A DNA stretch of 50,093 nucleotides from UBA6168 sp964643005 (GTDB taxonomy: Bacteria; Bacteroidota; Bacteroidia; Chitinophagales; Saprospiraceae): contig CAZXQI010000009.1 in NCBI GenBank assembly GCA_964643005.1, positions 1 to 50,093 of the forward strand, given 5' to 3'. Position numbers and translations under genes: made by a program. Shown here one piece after another: positions 36,918 to 44,620 of this stretch (position 1 is its first letter; the number at the start of each line of letters is the position of its first letter). The notes under the pieces were generated by a model. That model was not told where the DNA came from. It saw only the letters and a program-made list of their open reading frames with translations, and searched no databases.

Positions 36918-38174
36918 TCACTCTGAAGTCGAAACCGTAAACTCCTGAATCATAATGGCGCCGCTCGTCTTCAGATTGGAACTGAGGATAACCGTCTGTT
37001 CCTTTACGCCGTCGTCCACGGAAACGGAAATGGTATTGGGAGGTATTCGACCCAGGTTGATGGCGTGGAGGATGAGGTAATTAGTAGGCTTTTCCAATTT
37101 GACAATGGTCTCGTGCTTCCTGCGTACCGTCCGGTAATCCTTCACGATGATTTGTCCATTTAGGAAAAGGGTGCAGACGTCTCCATCTATCGTGCCGCTA
37201 TCCCATACCCGAATGCGGACGGTTCTGTTCTTTACCTCGAGCACCCGTTCTACTTCCACCTCGCGACCCTGCGATTTTTCATAATTCAAAATGTCTATGG
37301 GTCTTGTTTCAACGGGAGTTGCGCCATCAACTGCGACAGCCAGATGCTCCGGTTTGAAAATAGGCCTTTCGACATAGAGCTTCCCGGGAGCGCAAGGCCC
37401 CGACTGAGCGCTATATCCCTCGATAAAGCCCTCCCAGTCGCCCGACAGTGAAAGCCGGTTTTCTTCTTTTTTAAAAATTAATTGACCCTGCTTGAGACAC
37501 CAGCGCCAGGCGGGAACAGATTTCTCCAAAATATCCGACTCCTTAAAAGTCAGGCGCTCATGGGCTTCATCAAACTGCCAGTTCAGCCGGTGAGAGGCAT
37601 TGCCGCCCTCGCTGTCCGAGGTGATATGAGAGGTTCCCGTTCCGCCGGCTTCCAATATTATTTCAAAATAAAAACCATAATCCCTGTCGGTCTGAGAAAG
37701 GTATCCGCTCCATTTGCCGACAAGCGCTGAAGCCGCGCCGCTTAGGTTCTCGGCAGCATTTTCCGGAATTTTCGGCGCTCCCTGTTTTCGCAGGAAGAGG
37801 CTGCCCGGAGTGCATCCCTGCGCTTCCCAGTCCCCCTCTAACTGAGCAGTGGAGGCGGCGGCAAAGCGGAGTCGGATGTGCTTCAGGCACCAGCAGGCGC
37901 CGGGCGGTTCGAGTTGCTCCACCTCCTGTAGGGTCAACATATCGTCGTCCCATCTTCCGCCTATTTCAAATCTGGCAATGGTTCCGTCTGCGCCGGTAGA
38001 AGTCGCCGTGCCATAGACTTTATTCCCCTCCTGATTCAACTCCACTTCGTAGTTAAAGATATCGGGCTTACCATTCTGGCTGAGTTCGCCCATCCATTTA
38101 CCCGCAAAATCCTGAGCGCTTAAAATGCAGGAAATCAGCAGTAGCAGAAGAGATGTGAGTGTATTCTTTATCAT
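36918..38174 (-). CDS. Exported protein with a duplicated Trp/Cys domain, function unknown
   Basis: This 418-residue protein has an N-terminal hydrophobic signal (MIKNTLTSLLLLLISCILSA). The signal has a possible lipobox LISC (Cys16) or signal peptidase I cleavage after SAQ (residue 21). Residues 24-130 and 152-270 are two copies of one domain. Matching landmarks are GKWMGELSQ/GKWSGYLSQ, WCLK at 95-98 and 225-228, GDWE at 114 and 245, and C-x-PG at 121 and 261. Each copy has Cys pairs that could form a disulphide. The last 145 residues are beta-rich (VRIRVWDSGTIDGDVCTLFL, LGRIPPNTISVSVDDG). I do not recognise a characterised family. The fold may resemble small lipocalin-like barrels, but this is speculation. 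It is transcribed away from the adhesin. Confidence 0.7.
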   Translation of the reverse strand: MIKNTLTSLLLLLISCILSAQDFAGKWMGELSQNGKPDIFNYEVELNQEGNKVYGTATSTGADGTIARFEIGGRWDDDMLTLQEVEQLEPPGACWCLKHIRLRFAAASTAQLEGDWEAQGCTPGSLFLRKQGAPKIPENAAENLSGAASALVGKWSGYLSQTDRDYGFYFEIILEAGGTGTSHITSDSEGGNASHRLNWQFDEAHERLTFKESDILEKSVPAWRWCLKQGQLIFKKEENRLSLSGDWEGFIEGYSAQSGPCAPGKLYVERPIFKPEHLAVAVDGATPVETRPIDILNYEKSQGREVEVERVLEVKNRTVRIRVWDSGTIDGDVCTLFLNGQIIVKDYRTVRRKHETIVKLEKPTNYLILHAINLGRIPPNTISVSVDDGVKEQTVILSSNLKTSGAIMIQEFTVSTSE

Positions 38175-38241
38175 ATAAATACCGGTTAGCTCCTCTCAAA
38201 CGATTAGTTTTAAAAAACAATGTGGCAAGCGCCTCACAAAA

Positions 38242-38775
38242 TCATCGTCCCGTATTCTTTTCCGTTTCTCCTGCAGCAATGGCTTCGAAATCATAGCCGG
38301 CTCTTTCCAAAGCGCGTTTTGCCGCTCCGAATACATACGGCGATGGATTCGGCGGATGCACGGGAACCTCCGTCACATTGGCAAGCTCTTCCAAAATCTC
38401 ATCCGTCTGATGTTGGGTCAGGGCATCGCAGGCGTCGTACATGCCGCCGGGTTCCTCCTCGGCGAGGTCGTGCACTTCCAAAATATACCAAAGCACCTTT
38501 ATAATATCCTGCGTCGGCGGCAGCGTCATCAGCGCCGTCAGGGCGCCGTGGTCGAGGCGGAGCTTTGCAGCGATGGGCAGAGGAACGCCGCCGTTCGCCC
38601 GTTGCGCCGCCGTAAAGAGCGTCTTTTCCTCCATTTTAATATGAGTCAAAAGCCCCGTACGAAATGGCTGATAGTATTCCATATCTATCACGCCCGGTAT
38701 CTCAGTGGCCTTTTCCAGCAAACTCTCAATCCGCCGGTGGTCTTCTGTAAAGAACTGATGCAAACGTCTGTTCAT
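38242..38775 (-). CDS. Hemerythrin-domain protein
   Basis: This 177-residue helical protein has the metal ligands of the hemerythrin/HHE fold: His13 (FFTEDHRRIESLL), His45 with Glu49/50 (LLTHIKMEEKTLF), His76 (LRLDHGALTALM) and His102 with Glu106-108 (ILEVHDLAEEEPGG). Four helices carry a di-iron site that can bind oxygen or nitric oxide. The C-terminal 40 residues are extra to the four-helix core. ATG 38773-38775 starts immediately before helix 1. The duplicated-domain gene follows 67 nt downstream on the same strand, so the two might be cotranscribed. Its role (oxygen/NO sensing, iron storage, repair) is not known. Confidence 0.88.
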   Translation of the reverse strand: MNRRLHQFFTEDHRRIESLLEKATEIPGVIDMEYYQPFRTGLLTHIKMEEKTLFTAAQRANGGVPLPIAAKLRLDHGALTALMTLPPTQDIIKVLWYILEVHDLAEEEPGGMYDACDALTQHQTDEILEELANVTEVPVHPPNPSPYVFGAAKRALERAGYDFEAIAAGETEKNTGR

Positions 38776-39380
38776 GATTTCTAAAAATATTTCTCTTTGT
38801 ATATCAGCAGTTTATATCCTGAAAGCAGGCCGCAGGTTTTTATGCGGGAATTCCCCTTCACAGGGAAAACTAATTTTCGGGCGAGCGAACTTAGGTATTT
38901 TCAGATAAAGAACTTTTCAGCCGCTTCAGTATTTTGCTTTTTATCCGATTCCGGCGGTTCTGTCTTTAGAATAGATGCGCGCGCCATTCAACCTAAAAAA
39001 ATCTGTGAAAAAAGTTCGAAGTGAGTTCGGACTGATTCTCTCCTTCGCCAAAAATCATCCGCAGGAAACCCTCGCACGAAGATTGCATTCGCCCAAACAG
39101 CCGCCATTATTTTTTTAAGGAATAAAACAAATAATTTTATTAGAAAATTTTTTTAAAAAAATTAAAATATTTTGTTTCAAAAAATGAATCTTTGCGGAGC
39201 CTTTGCGTAAAACATCCCGACACAACAGCCCGGGCACATTTTTGCAAATGCGACAAATTCGCCCAGTCTTTTTTTGATAAAAACCAAAAAAGCCTCTCCA
39301 CAGCGCTCACCCACCCAGATCAGTTTTGCCCGGAACGACATGCAGAAACACATTTTTATTAACCGGCAAAGCCAGAAAAC
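38776..39380. other. Divergent intergenic region between hemerythrin and short dnaE genes
   Basis: These 605 bases hold no supported gene. The stretch 39105-39185 is extremely AT-rich with a perfect 18-nt palindrome (39146-39163, seven T then seven A flanked by AA/TT). Just after it AATCTTTG (39187-39194) is one base away from the Bacteroidota -7 consensus. A plus-strand promoter for dnaE is therefore likely here, but the leader would be long (about 185 nt). Confidence 0.55.
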
Positions 39381-42300
39381 GTGTATCTCAACTGCCATTC
39401 ATATTTCAGCCTGCGCTACGGCGCGCTCTCCCCTGAACAATTGGTGCAGGCGGCCAGACAGCGCAAGGTCTCCGCATTAGCGCTGACCGACATCAACAAT
39501 ACCTCCGCCGCCGGTGAATTCGTGCGGCTCTGTCACAGGGAGGGAATCCGCCCCCTTCTGGGCATAGACTTCCGGTCGGAGGACGGGCGCCGGCTCTTCA
39601 CCGGCATCGCCCGAAACAACGAGGGATTCGCCCAACTGAATCGCTTACTGAGCGACCACTCGCTCCAGGGCAGCCCCCTGCCCGAAGTACCTCCCCCCCT
39701 GCCGGATGCTTTCATCATTTATCCCCAACTCGTCAAACCCATCGGCCTCTTTCGGGAGAACGAATTCCTCGGCATCCGGCCGGAAGACGTACACCTGTTG
39801 CACTCCTCCGGGCTGCGGCAGTTCCCTCAAAAGCTCGTCGTCATGAGTCCGGTCGTTTTTCTGGACGAGGAAGGCTGGGAACTGCATCGCCTGCTCCGGG
39901 CAATCGGTCGCAACACGCTCATTTCCAAACTCGAAGCAAAAGACGCGGCTAAGCGCACCGAACTTTTCCACTATCCGGATTTCCTCGAACACACTTTCGC
40001 CCTCTATCCAAAAATCATCGAAAACACCCGCCGCTTAGTGGAGGCCTGCAACATTTCTTTTGAAACAGGCTTACAGGTAAACCGACAGACTTTCACCGGC
40101 AGTAAGGAGGGGGATTTTCAATTGCTGGAAAAACTGGCGCTGAGTAGCTGCGCCCGCCGCTACGGCGAAAAGTATGAGCCGGCATTAGCGCGGGTGCAAA
40201 GGGAATTGAAGGTCATCCGACAAATGGACTTCTGCGCCTACTTCCTCATTGCTTGGGACATCGTGCGCTATGCCGCGGCATCGGGCTACCATCACGTCGG
40301 GCGGGGCAGCGGCGCCAATTCCATCGTGGCCTACTGCCTCGGCATCACCGACGTGGAGCCGCTCGAACTGGATCTGTACTTCGAGCGCTTCATCAATCCG
40401 CATCGCCTTTTGCCTCCCGATTTCGATATTGACTTCTCCTGGGATGAACGAGACGACGTGACGGACTACATCTTTAAGCGCTACGGGCGGGCGCATACCG
40501 CCCTGTTAGCCACATACAACACCTTCCAGTTCAACGCCGCCGTACGGGAATTGGGCAAAGTCTATGGCCTGCCCAAAGGAGAAATTGACCAGTTGGCGGA
40601 CGAGGCGTCGCAGGCGGTTCGCAATGAGAGCATGCAGTCCCGCAGATCCGAGCATTCGAAATTTGAAAAACCGGCGGACATCATCAGAGAGGCGCCGGCA
40701 GACATCCAATCGAATATCCTGCACTACGCTCGACTGCTGCACGGATTCCCCAACCACTTGTCCATTCACGCAGGAGGAATCGTCATTTCTGAAAAGCCCC
40801 TTTTTTACCATACCTCTCTGCAAATGATGCCGAAGGGGTTTCCGATTTCGCATTTTGACATGTACCACGCCGAGGATTTTGGCTTCCACAAATTCGACGT
40901 ACTGAGCCAGCGGGGGCTAGGGCATATCCGCGACGCCGTCCAGTTGGTGAAGCAAAATCAGGGGCTGGCGGTGGACATCCACGACATGAGCCGCATCAAG
41001 CAGGACGAGAAAGTGCGAACCCAGTTGCGCTCCGGCCAGACCATCGGCTGCTTTTACATCGAAAGTCCGGCCATGCGGGGACTGCTGCACAAACTGCGCT
41101 GCGACACCTACGTCCATTTGGTGGCGGCCAGCAGTATCGTCCGACCCGGTGTAGCCAAATCCGGCATGATGAAAGAGTACATCCGACGCTTTCATTCTCC
41201 CCATTCTTTCAAATACCTGCATCCCATTTTTGAAAAATATCTGAGCGAAACTTTTGGGGTGATGGTATATCAGGAAGACGTGATGAAAATCGTCCACCAC
41301 TTCGCCGGATTGGAATTGGACGAAAGCGACATCCTGCGGCGGCAGATGACGGGCAAGAAGCGGGACGGGGAGCAGTTCTGCCGGTTAAAAGAAAAATATT
41401 TTCAAAACTGTCGGGACAGGGGCTATCCCGATACATTGGCGACGGAGGTCTGGCGACAAATCGAAAGCTTCAGCGGCTACTCGTTTTGCAAGGCGCATTC
41501 CGCCAGCTTTGCTGCGGAGAGTTTCCAAAGCCTATACCTGAAAGCGCATTTCCCGCTAGAGTTCATGGTAGCCGTCATCAACAACTTCGGCGGCTTTTAT
41601 CGCACGGAGTATTACTTCCACGAGGCTCGCATGGCCGGCGGGTGCATCCACGTTCCCTGCGTCAACAACAGCCGCTACCTGACCCACTTAGAGGGCAAAG
41701 ACATCCACATGGGCTTCATCCACTTAGAGCGCTTAGAGCGAACAACGGCGGGCAAAATCGTGGCCGAACGAGCCAGAGGCGGCGCCTTTCGCAGCCTCGC
41801 CGACTTCGTGAGCAGGGTGGGCATCGAGGGCGGTCAGTTGGATTTGCTCATCCGCATCGGCGCTTTTCGCTTCACGGGGCTGAGCCGGAGCCGCCTGATG
41901 TGGGAGAAAAACGCCGTACTCAATCCAAAGGTCAAATTAGAGTCGTCGGTCTCGCTCTTCCCCGACGAGTACGAAAGTTTTGAGCTGCCAGATTTGCCTG
42001 ATGGTTCCTTCGACCAGGCTTTCGATGAAATTGAGTTGCTCGGCTTTCCACTGTGTCCGCCCTTCGATCTACTAAAAGACAAAACGACTGTCGCTAAGGA
42101 CGCCGCCGCTGCCGAGCTGAAACATCGCACAAACTGCATGGTGGAGATAACGGGCTATTACGTCTGCCGCAAAGACGTGCGCACGGTCAAAGGCGAAATC
42201 ATGAACTTCGGTACCTGGCTCGACCGCGACGGGCAGTTTTTCGACACGGTTCACTTCCCCGATTTTGCTAAGCGCTACCCCTTCCGGGGCAAAGGCATTT

Positions 42301-42398
42301 ATCGCATGGAGGGCAGGGTCGTAATGGAGTACGGTTTCCCCTCTGTGGAAGTAGTAAAAATGGAGAGGTTGCCGTGGCGGGAGGACGAGCGGTATTGA
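39381..42398 (+). CDS. dnaE: DNA polymerase III alpha subunit, short DnaE form
   Basis: This 1005-residue C-family polymerase starts with GTG (39381), forced by the in-frame TAA at 39360-39362 and giving the expected PHP start MYLNCHSYFSLRYG. The PHP domain is degenerate: the usual HxHS ligand pair reads N-C-H-S and the later site reads LLGIDFR without the conserved Glu. Polymerase catalytic aspartates are present: Asp349 and Asp351 in PPDFDIDFSW and Asp506 in HKFDVLS. The C-terminal part includes the HhH region and an OB fold (about 915-1000, EITGYYVCRKDVRT). It is about 150 residues shorter than replicative E. coli DnaE. Length suggests the second, mutagenesis-associated DnaE common in bacteria, but no ImuB/DinB or LexA neighbour is present. 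Confidence 0.88.
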   Translation: MYLNCHSYFSLRYGALSPEQLVQAARQRKVSALALTDINNTSAAGEFVRLCHREGIRPLLGIDFRSEDGRRLFTGIARNNEGFAQLNRLLSDHSLQGSPLPEVPPPLPDAFIIYPQLVKPIGLFRENEFLGIRPEDVHLLHSSGLRQFPQKLVVMSPVVFLDEEGWELHRLLRAIGRNTLISKLEAKDAAKRTELFHYPDFLEHTFALYPKIIENTRRLVEACNISFETGLQVNRQTFTGSKEGDFQLLEKLALSSCARRYGEKYEPALARVQRELKVIRQMDFCAYFLIAWDIVRYAAASGYHHVGRGSGANSIVAYCLGITDVEPLELDLYFERFINPHRLLPPDFDIDFSWDERDDVTDYIFKRYGRAHTALLATYNTFQFNAAVRELGKVYGLPKGEIDQLADEASQAVRNESMQSRRSEHSKFEKPADIIREAPADIQSNILHYARLLHGFPNHLSIHAGGIVISEKPLFYHTSLQMMPKGFPISHFDMYHAEDFGFHKFDVLSQRGLGHIRDAVQLVKQNQGLAVDIHDMSRIKQDEKVRTQLRSGQTIGCFYIESPAMRGLLHKLRCDTYVHLVAASSIVRPGVAKSGMMKEYIRRFHSPHSFKYLHPIFEKYLSETFGVMVYQEDVMKIVHHFAGLELDESDILRRQMTGKKRDGEQFCRLKEKYFQNCRDRGYPDTLATEVWRQIESFSGYSFCKAHSASFAAESFQSLYLKAHFPLEFMVAVINNFGGFYRTEYYFHEARMAGGCIHVPCVNNSRYLTHLEGKDIHMGFIHLERLERTTAGKIVAERARGGAFRSLADFVSRVGIEGGQLDLLIRIGAFRFTGLSRSRLMWEKNAVLNPKVKLESSVSLFPDEYESFELPDLPDGSFDQAFDEIELLGFPLCPPFDLLKDKTTVAKDAAAAELKHRTNCMVEITGYYVCRKDVRTVKGEIMNFGTWLDRDGQFFDTVHFPDFAKRYPFRGKGIYRMEGRVVMEYGFPSVEVVKMERLPWREDERY

Positions 42399-42419
42399 TA
42401 TTCCCCCGCCTGCCCTTCT

Positions 42420-42447
42420 CCCATTTTTTTTTATTCTAAAAAATGGG
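42420..42447. terminator. AT-rich hairpin between dnaE and the GH53 gene
   Basis: CCCATTTTTT (42420-42429) pairs perfectly with AAAAAATGGG (42438-42447). It lies 21 nt after the dnaE stop in a convergent gap. The stem is AT-rich, so termination strength is uncertain in either direction. Confidence 0.4.
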
Positions 42448-42576
42448 CTGGGTAGTCGAAATATGCTTCCGCAATTTTCTCATGGGGAAGCAGCAGGTTT
42501 TTGCAGGCTTAAATCGCCTCTTGAGATTTCTCGTCGGATTTACACTGAGTTTATTCTTCGAAACTCCGCCCTACAT

Positions 42577-44010
42577 TCAAAATCCCAAAGCCAGCCGCTC
42601 CGCTTTCACAATCCTTCCATCGGCAATAATGGCGACTAAGTAAATGCCAGGGAGGAGTTCGGGCAAGGCCATTTGTACGGTACCCGATTGCAGGGCGGGG
42701 CGCTCGTATTCGCACAGGGCTATCCATTTTCCGTCGGCGCTCAGGATGCCGATTTTCAAAACCTCCGTGGCGTCAAAGCCCTTCAGCCTGACCCGAAGGA
42801 ACTTGCCGCTGCTATCCAGCAGCGCTTCGATTTCTTTTTCCGACATCGGCGTCGCCGTGGCAGTGGTATTTTGATAGGTATGCGTCATCCAGTCTATCCC
42901 GCCTCCGGAGAGCAGGTTATTTTGAAAATCAAAAAAAGTGGCATTCTCCTGATGAGAGCCCTGCCCCCACTGCGTCCAGCAGGGAGAAGAGACCCAGGCC
43001 GGCTCCCAATAGACGAGACCCGCAGCTCCCTTATCGATAAGTTCCTGCGTCAGATCTACCAGCCACTTACGCTGATTTTCGGGACTGGCCGGAGCATAGT
43101 CCGGATGGACGGCGTTGATGATATTGTTGGCGTTGTCGTTTCCGGCTGTCGTCCAGATATAGCCCGTTTCTAATATCATAATCTGCTTCTCCGGATAAGT
43201 TTGCTTCAAACCGGCGACGATGTTCCCGGCCTCTGCGATGTCAAGGGGCTTGTGCCAGGCCCAGTAGTAGGATATGCCGACGACGTCAAAATCCTTCACG
43301 CCGTTGCTCCAGAAGTTTTCGATATACCAGGCCGTTTGAGCCGGGTCGGCGATGTGCAGGGCGATTTGAATTTTCTTACCGGCTGCGCTCTCCACGTCCC
43401 GAACGGCTTCAATCGCGCGATTGAAAAGCTGGCTGTTGCGGTTCCAGTCGAGCGTCCACCCTCCGGCGTCATCCTCTGGCGACAGCAGGATGCCCTTGTT
43501 AGTTTCGTTGCCGATTTGCACCATTTCGGGTAGCAGGCCTTCTCCGTCCAATGCCAGCAGGGTTTTGGAAATATAGTTGTAGAGCGAGTCTTTGAGCAGG
43601 GGCAGGTCGTTGACTACGCCTTCCCAGGCGGTGGGAACCCGTTGCTTTTCGGGGTCTGCCCAGTTGTCGGAGAGGTGGAAATCCAGCAGTACCTGCATGC
43701 CGGCAACTTTTGCCCGCATGATGCTTTTCCGCACATCCTGAAAATCTGAATAGCGGTTCCCCGCATTCAGAGCGTCGTACCAGGAAGGCGTATGCCAAAG
43801 CCGCAGCCGGACGAGTCGGCAGTTATTTTCTGCAAAAATCTGATAAGGGTCTTTCACCATGCCGCTTTCCTTATAGACTACGCCGCAATCTTCCATTTCA
43901 TTGACATAAGAGAGGTCGGCTCCAAAGAGAAAGGGTTGAGCATTTATTTTTTCAAAAAAATAAAAAGAAATAAGTGCGGTAAGGACGAGTAGCCCGGCTG
44001 TTCTTTTCAC
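42577..44010 (-). CDS. Glycoside hydrolase family 53 endo-beta-1,4-galactanase
   Basis: This 477-residue exported enzyme cleaves beta-1,4-galactan side chains of pectin (arabinogalactan type I). A signal peptide ends near KINAQ (about 25). The TIM-barrel begins FLFGADLSYVNEMEDCG, the GH53 opening. The acid/base is Glu169 in VQIGNETN and the nucleophile is Glu281 in MILETGY. GH53 enzymes hydrolyse with retention of configuration. The C-terminal 80 residues (about 395-477, LLPGIYLVAIIADGRIVKAE) look like a divergent T9SS type A sorting domain, fitting secretion by the type IX system. No other pectin genes or SusCD pair adjoin it. A GH53-like non-canonical substrate cannot be ruled out. Confidence 0.88.
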   Translation of the reverse strand: MKRTAGLLVLTALISFYFFEKINAQPFLFGADLSYVNEMEDCGVVYKESGMVKDPYQIFAENNCRLVRLRLWHTPSWYDALNAGNRYSDFQDVRKSIMRAKVAGMQVLLDFHLSDNWADPEKQRVPTAWEGVVNDLPLLKDSLYNYISKTLLALDGEGLLPEMVQIGNETNKGILLSPEDDAGGWTLDWNRNSQLFNRAIEAVRDVESAAGKKIQIALHIADPAQTAWYIENFWSNGVKDFDVVGISYYWAWHKPLDIAEAGNIVAGLKQTYPEKQIMILETGYIWTTAGNDNANNIINAVHPDYAPASPENQRKWLVDLTQELIDKGAAGLVYWEPAWVSSPCWTQWGQGSHQENATFFDFQNNLLSGGGIDWMTHTYQNTTATATPMSEKEIEALLDSSGKFLRVRLKGFDATEVLKIGILSADGKWIALCEYERPALQSGTVQMALPELLPGIYLVAIIADGRIVKAERLALGF

Positions 44011-44169
44011 AGAGTTTATATTTTTTAAAATTGTTTAGGCGCGTGGCGGTCGGCAGGACAAACGAAGTTTATCATGCCTGAATCTCTAATCATTCATTAG
44101 TTTCAAAAATTACAGACGTATTTTTAAAAAGTAACAATAGTAAAACATGCGACAGGGAAACAACGAATC

Positions 44170-44300
44170 GCTAACAAGGGTTTGGCGTAGTGGCGGGAGA
44201 AGCGTTTCGTATAAACATTATTGTTAAGTTTGAACTTTGGCGCTTCGCATCAACAGTAGTGCTTTGAAGCCGCCACTACGCCAGACTCCGAGCCGTTAGC
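44170..44300. repeat. 131-nt fold-back with attC-like ends
   Basis: The left arm GCTAAC-AAGG-GTTTGGCGTAGTGGCGG (44170-44196) matches the reverse complement of the right arm (44270-44300), which reads GCTAAC, an 8-nt spacer, then GTCTGGCGTAGTGGCGG. One mismatch occurs in the 17-nt inner part. The ends, a CTAAC/GTTAG pair separated from inner arms by unequal spacers, resemble integron attC sites, as does the length. The outer heptamer GTTAGCT misses the GTTRRRY consensus by one base. A REP-like or MITE-like repeat is an alternative. Confidence 0.5.
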
Positions 44301-44422
44301 TTCAACCCTAAAGAACAGACGACAGTGCAAAAATTAAAGAACAGACAGCACAGTAAGCATCCGACCAGCCACGTCTAAGGCTGAAATAGAATAGGCTGTC
44401 CTTTGTCGTAAAAATAAGCGAT

Positions 44423-44485
44423 ATGAGATATAGCAAAGATGAAAAAGAACTGATTACACCAGAGACAGATACAACTAAATTTTAA
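44423..44485 (+). CDS. Possible 20-codon remnant ORF
   Basis: ATG to TAA encodes MRYSKDEKELITPETDTTKF. It is hydrophilic, has no domain and could be a decayed cassette start or chance. It precedes the large barrel gene by 135 nt. Confidence 0.15.
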   Translation: MRYSKDEKELITPETDTTKF

Positions 44486-44620
44486 AAATTTTTGAGCATC
44501 GAAAAACCCGCCCAACGCTCAAACCCAAAACCACAGGAGACCCCCCTGCCCTCTTTTTCCAATAAATCCATATCCTTAAGCCAGTAATTTCCGTTTAGGA
44601 AAACATACAGGAAAAAGTGA

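Larger units (their letters stand above)
44011..44620. other. Non-coding region with attC-like fold-back, direct repeats and a 20-codon ORF
   Basis: These 610 bases lie between divergent genes (GH53 minus, large barrel plus). They hold a 131-nt inverted-repeat structure (44170-44300), two copies of a 12-nt direct repeat (44309-44320, 44335-44346; TAAAGAACAGAC) and a small open frame 44423-44485 (MRYSKDEKELITPETDTTKF). The part after 44300 is purine-rich and AT-rich compared with neighbouring genes, as if foreign or decaying. Confidence 0.6.
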
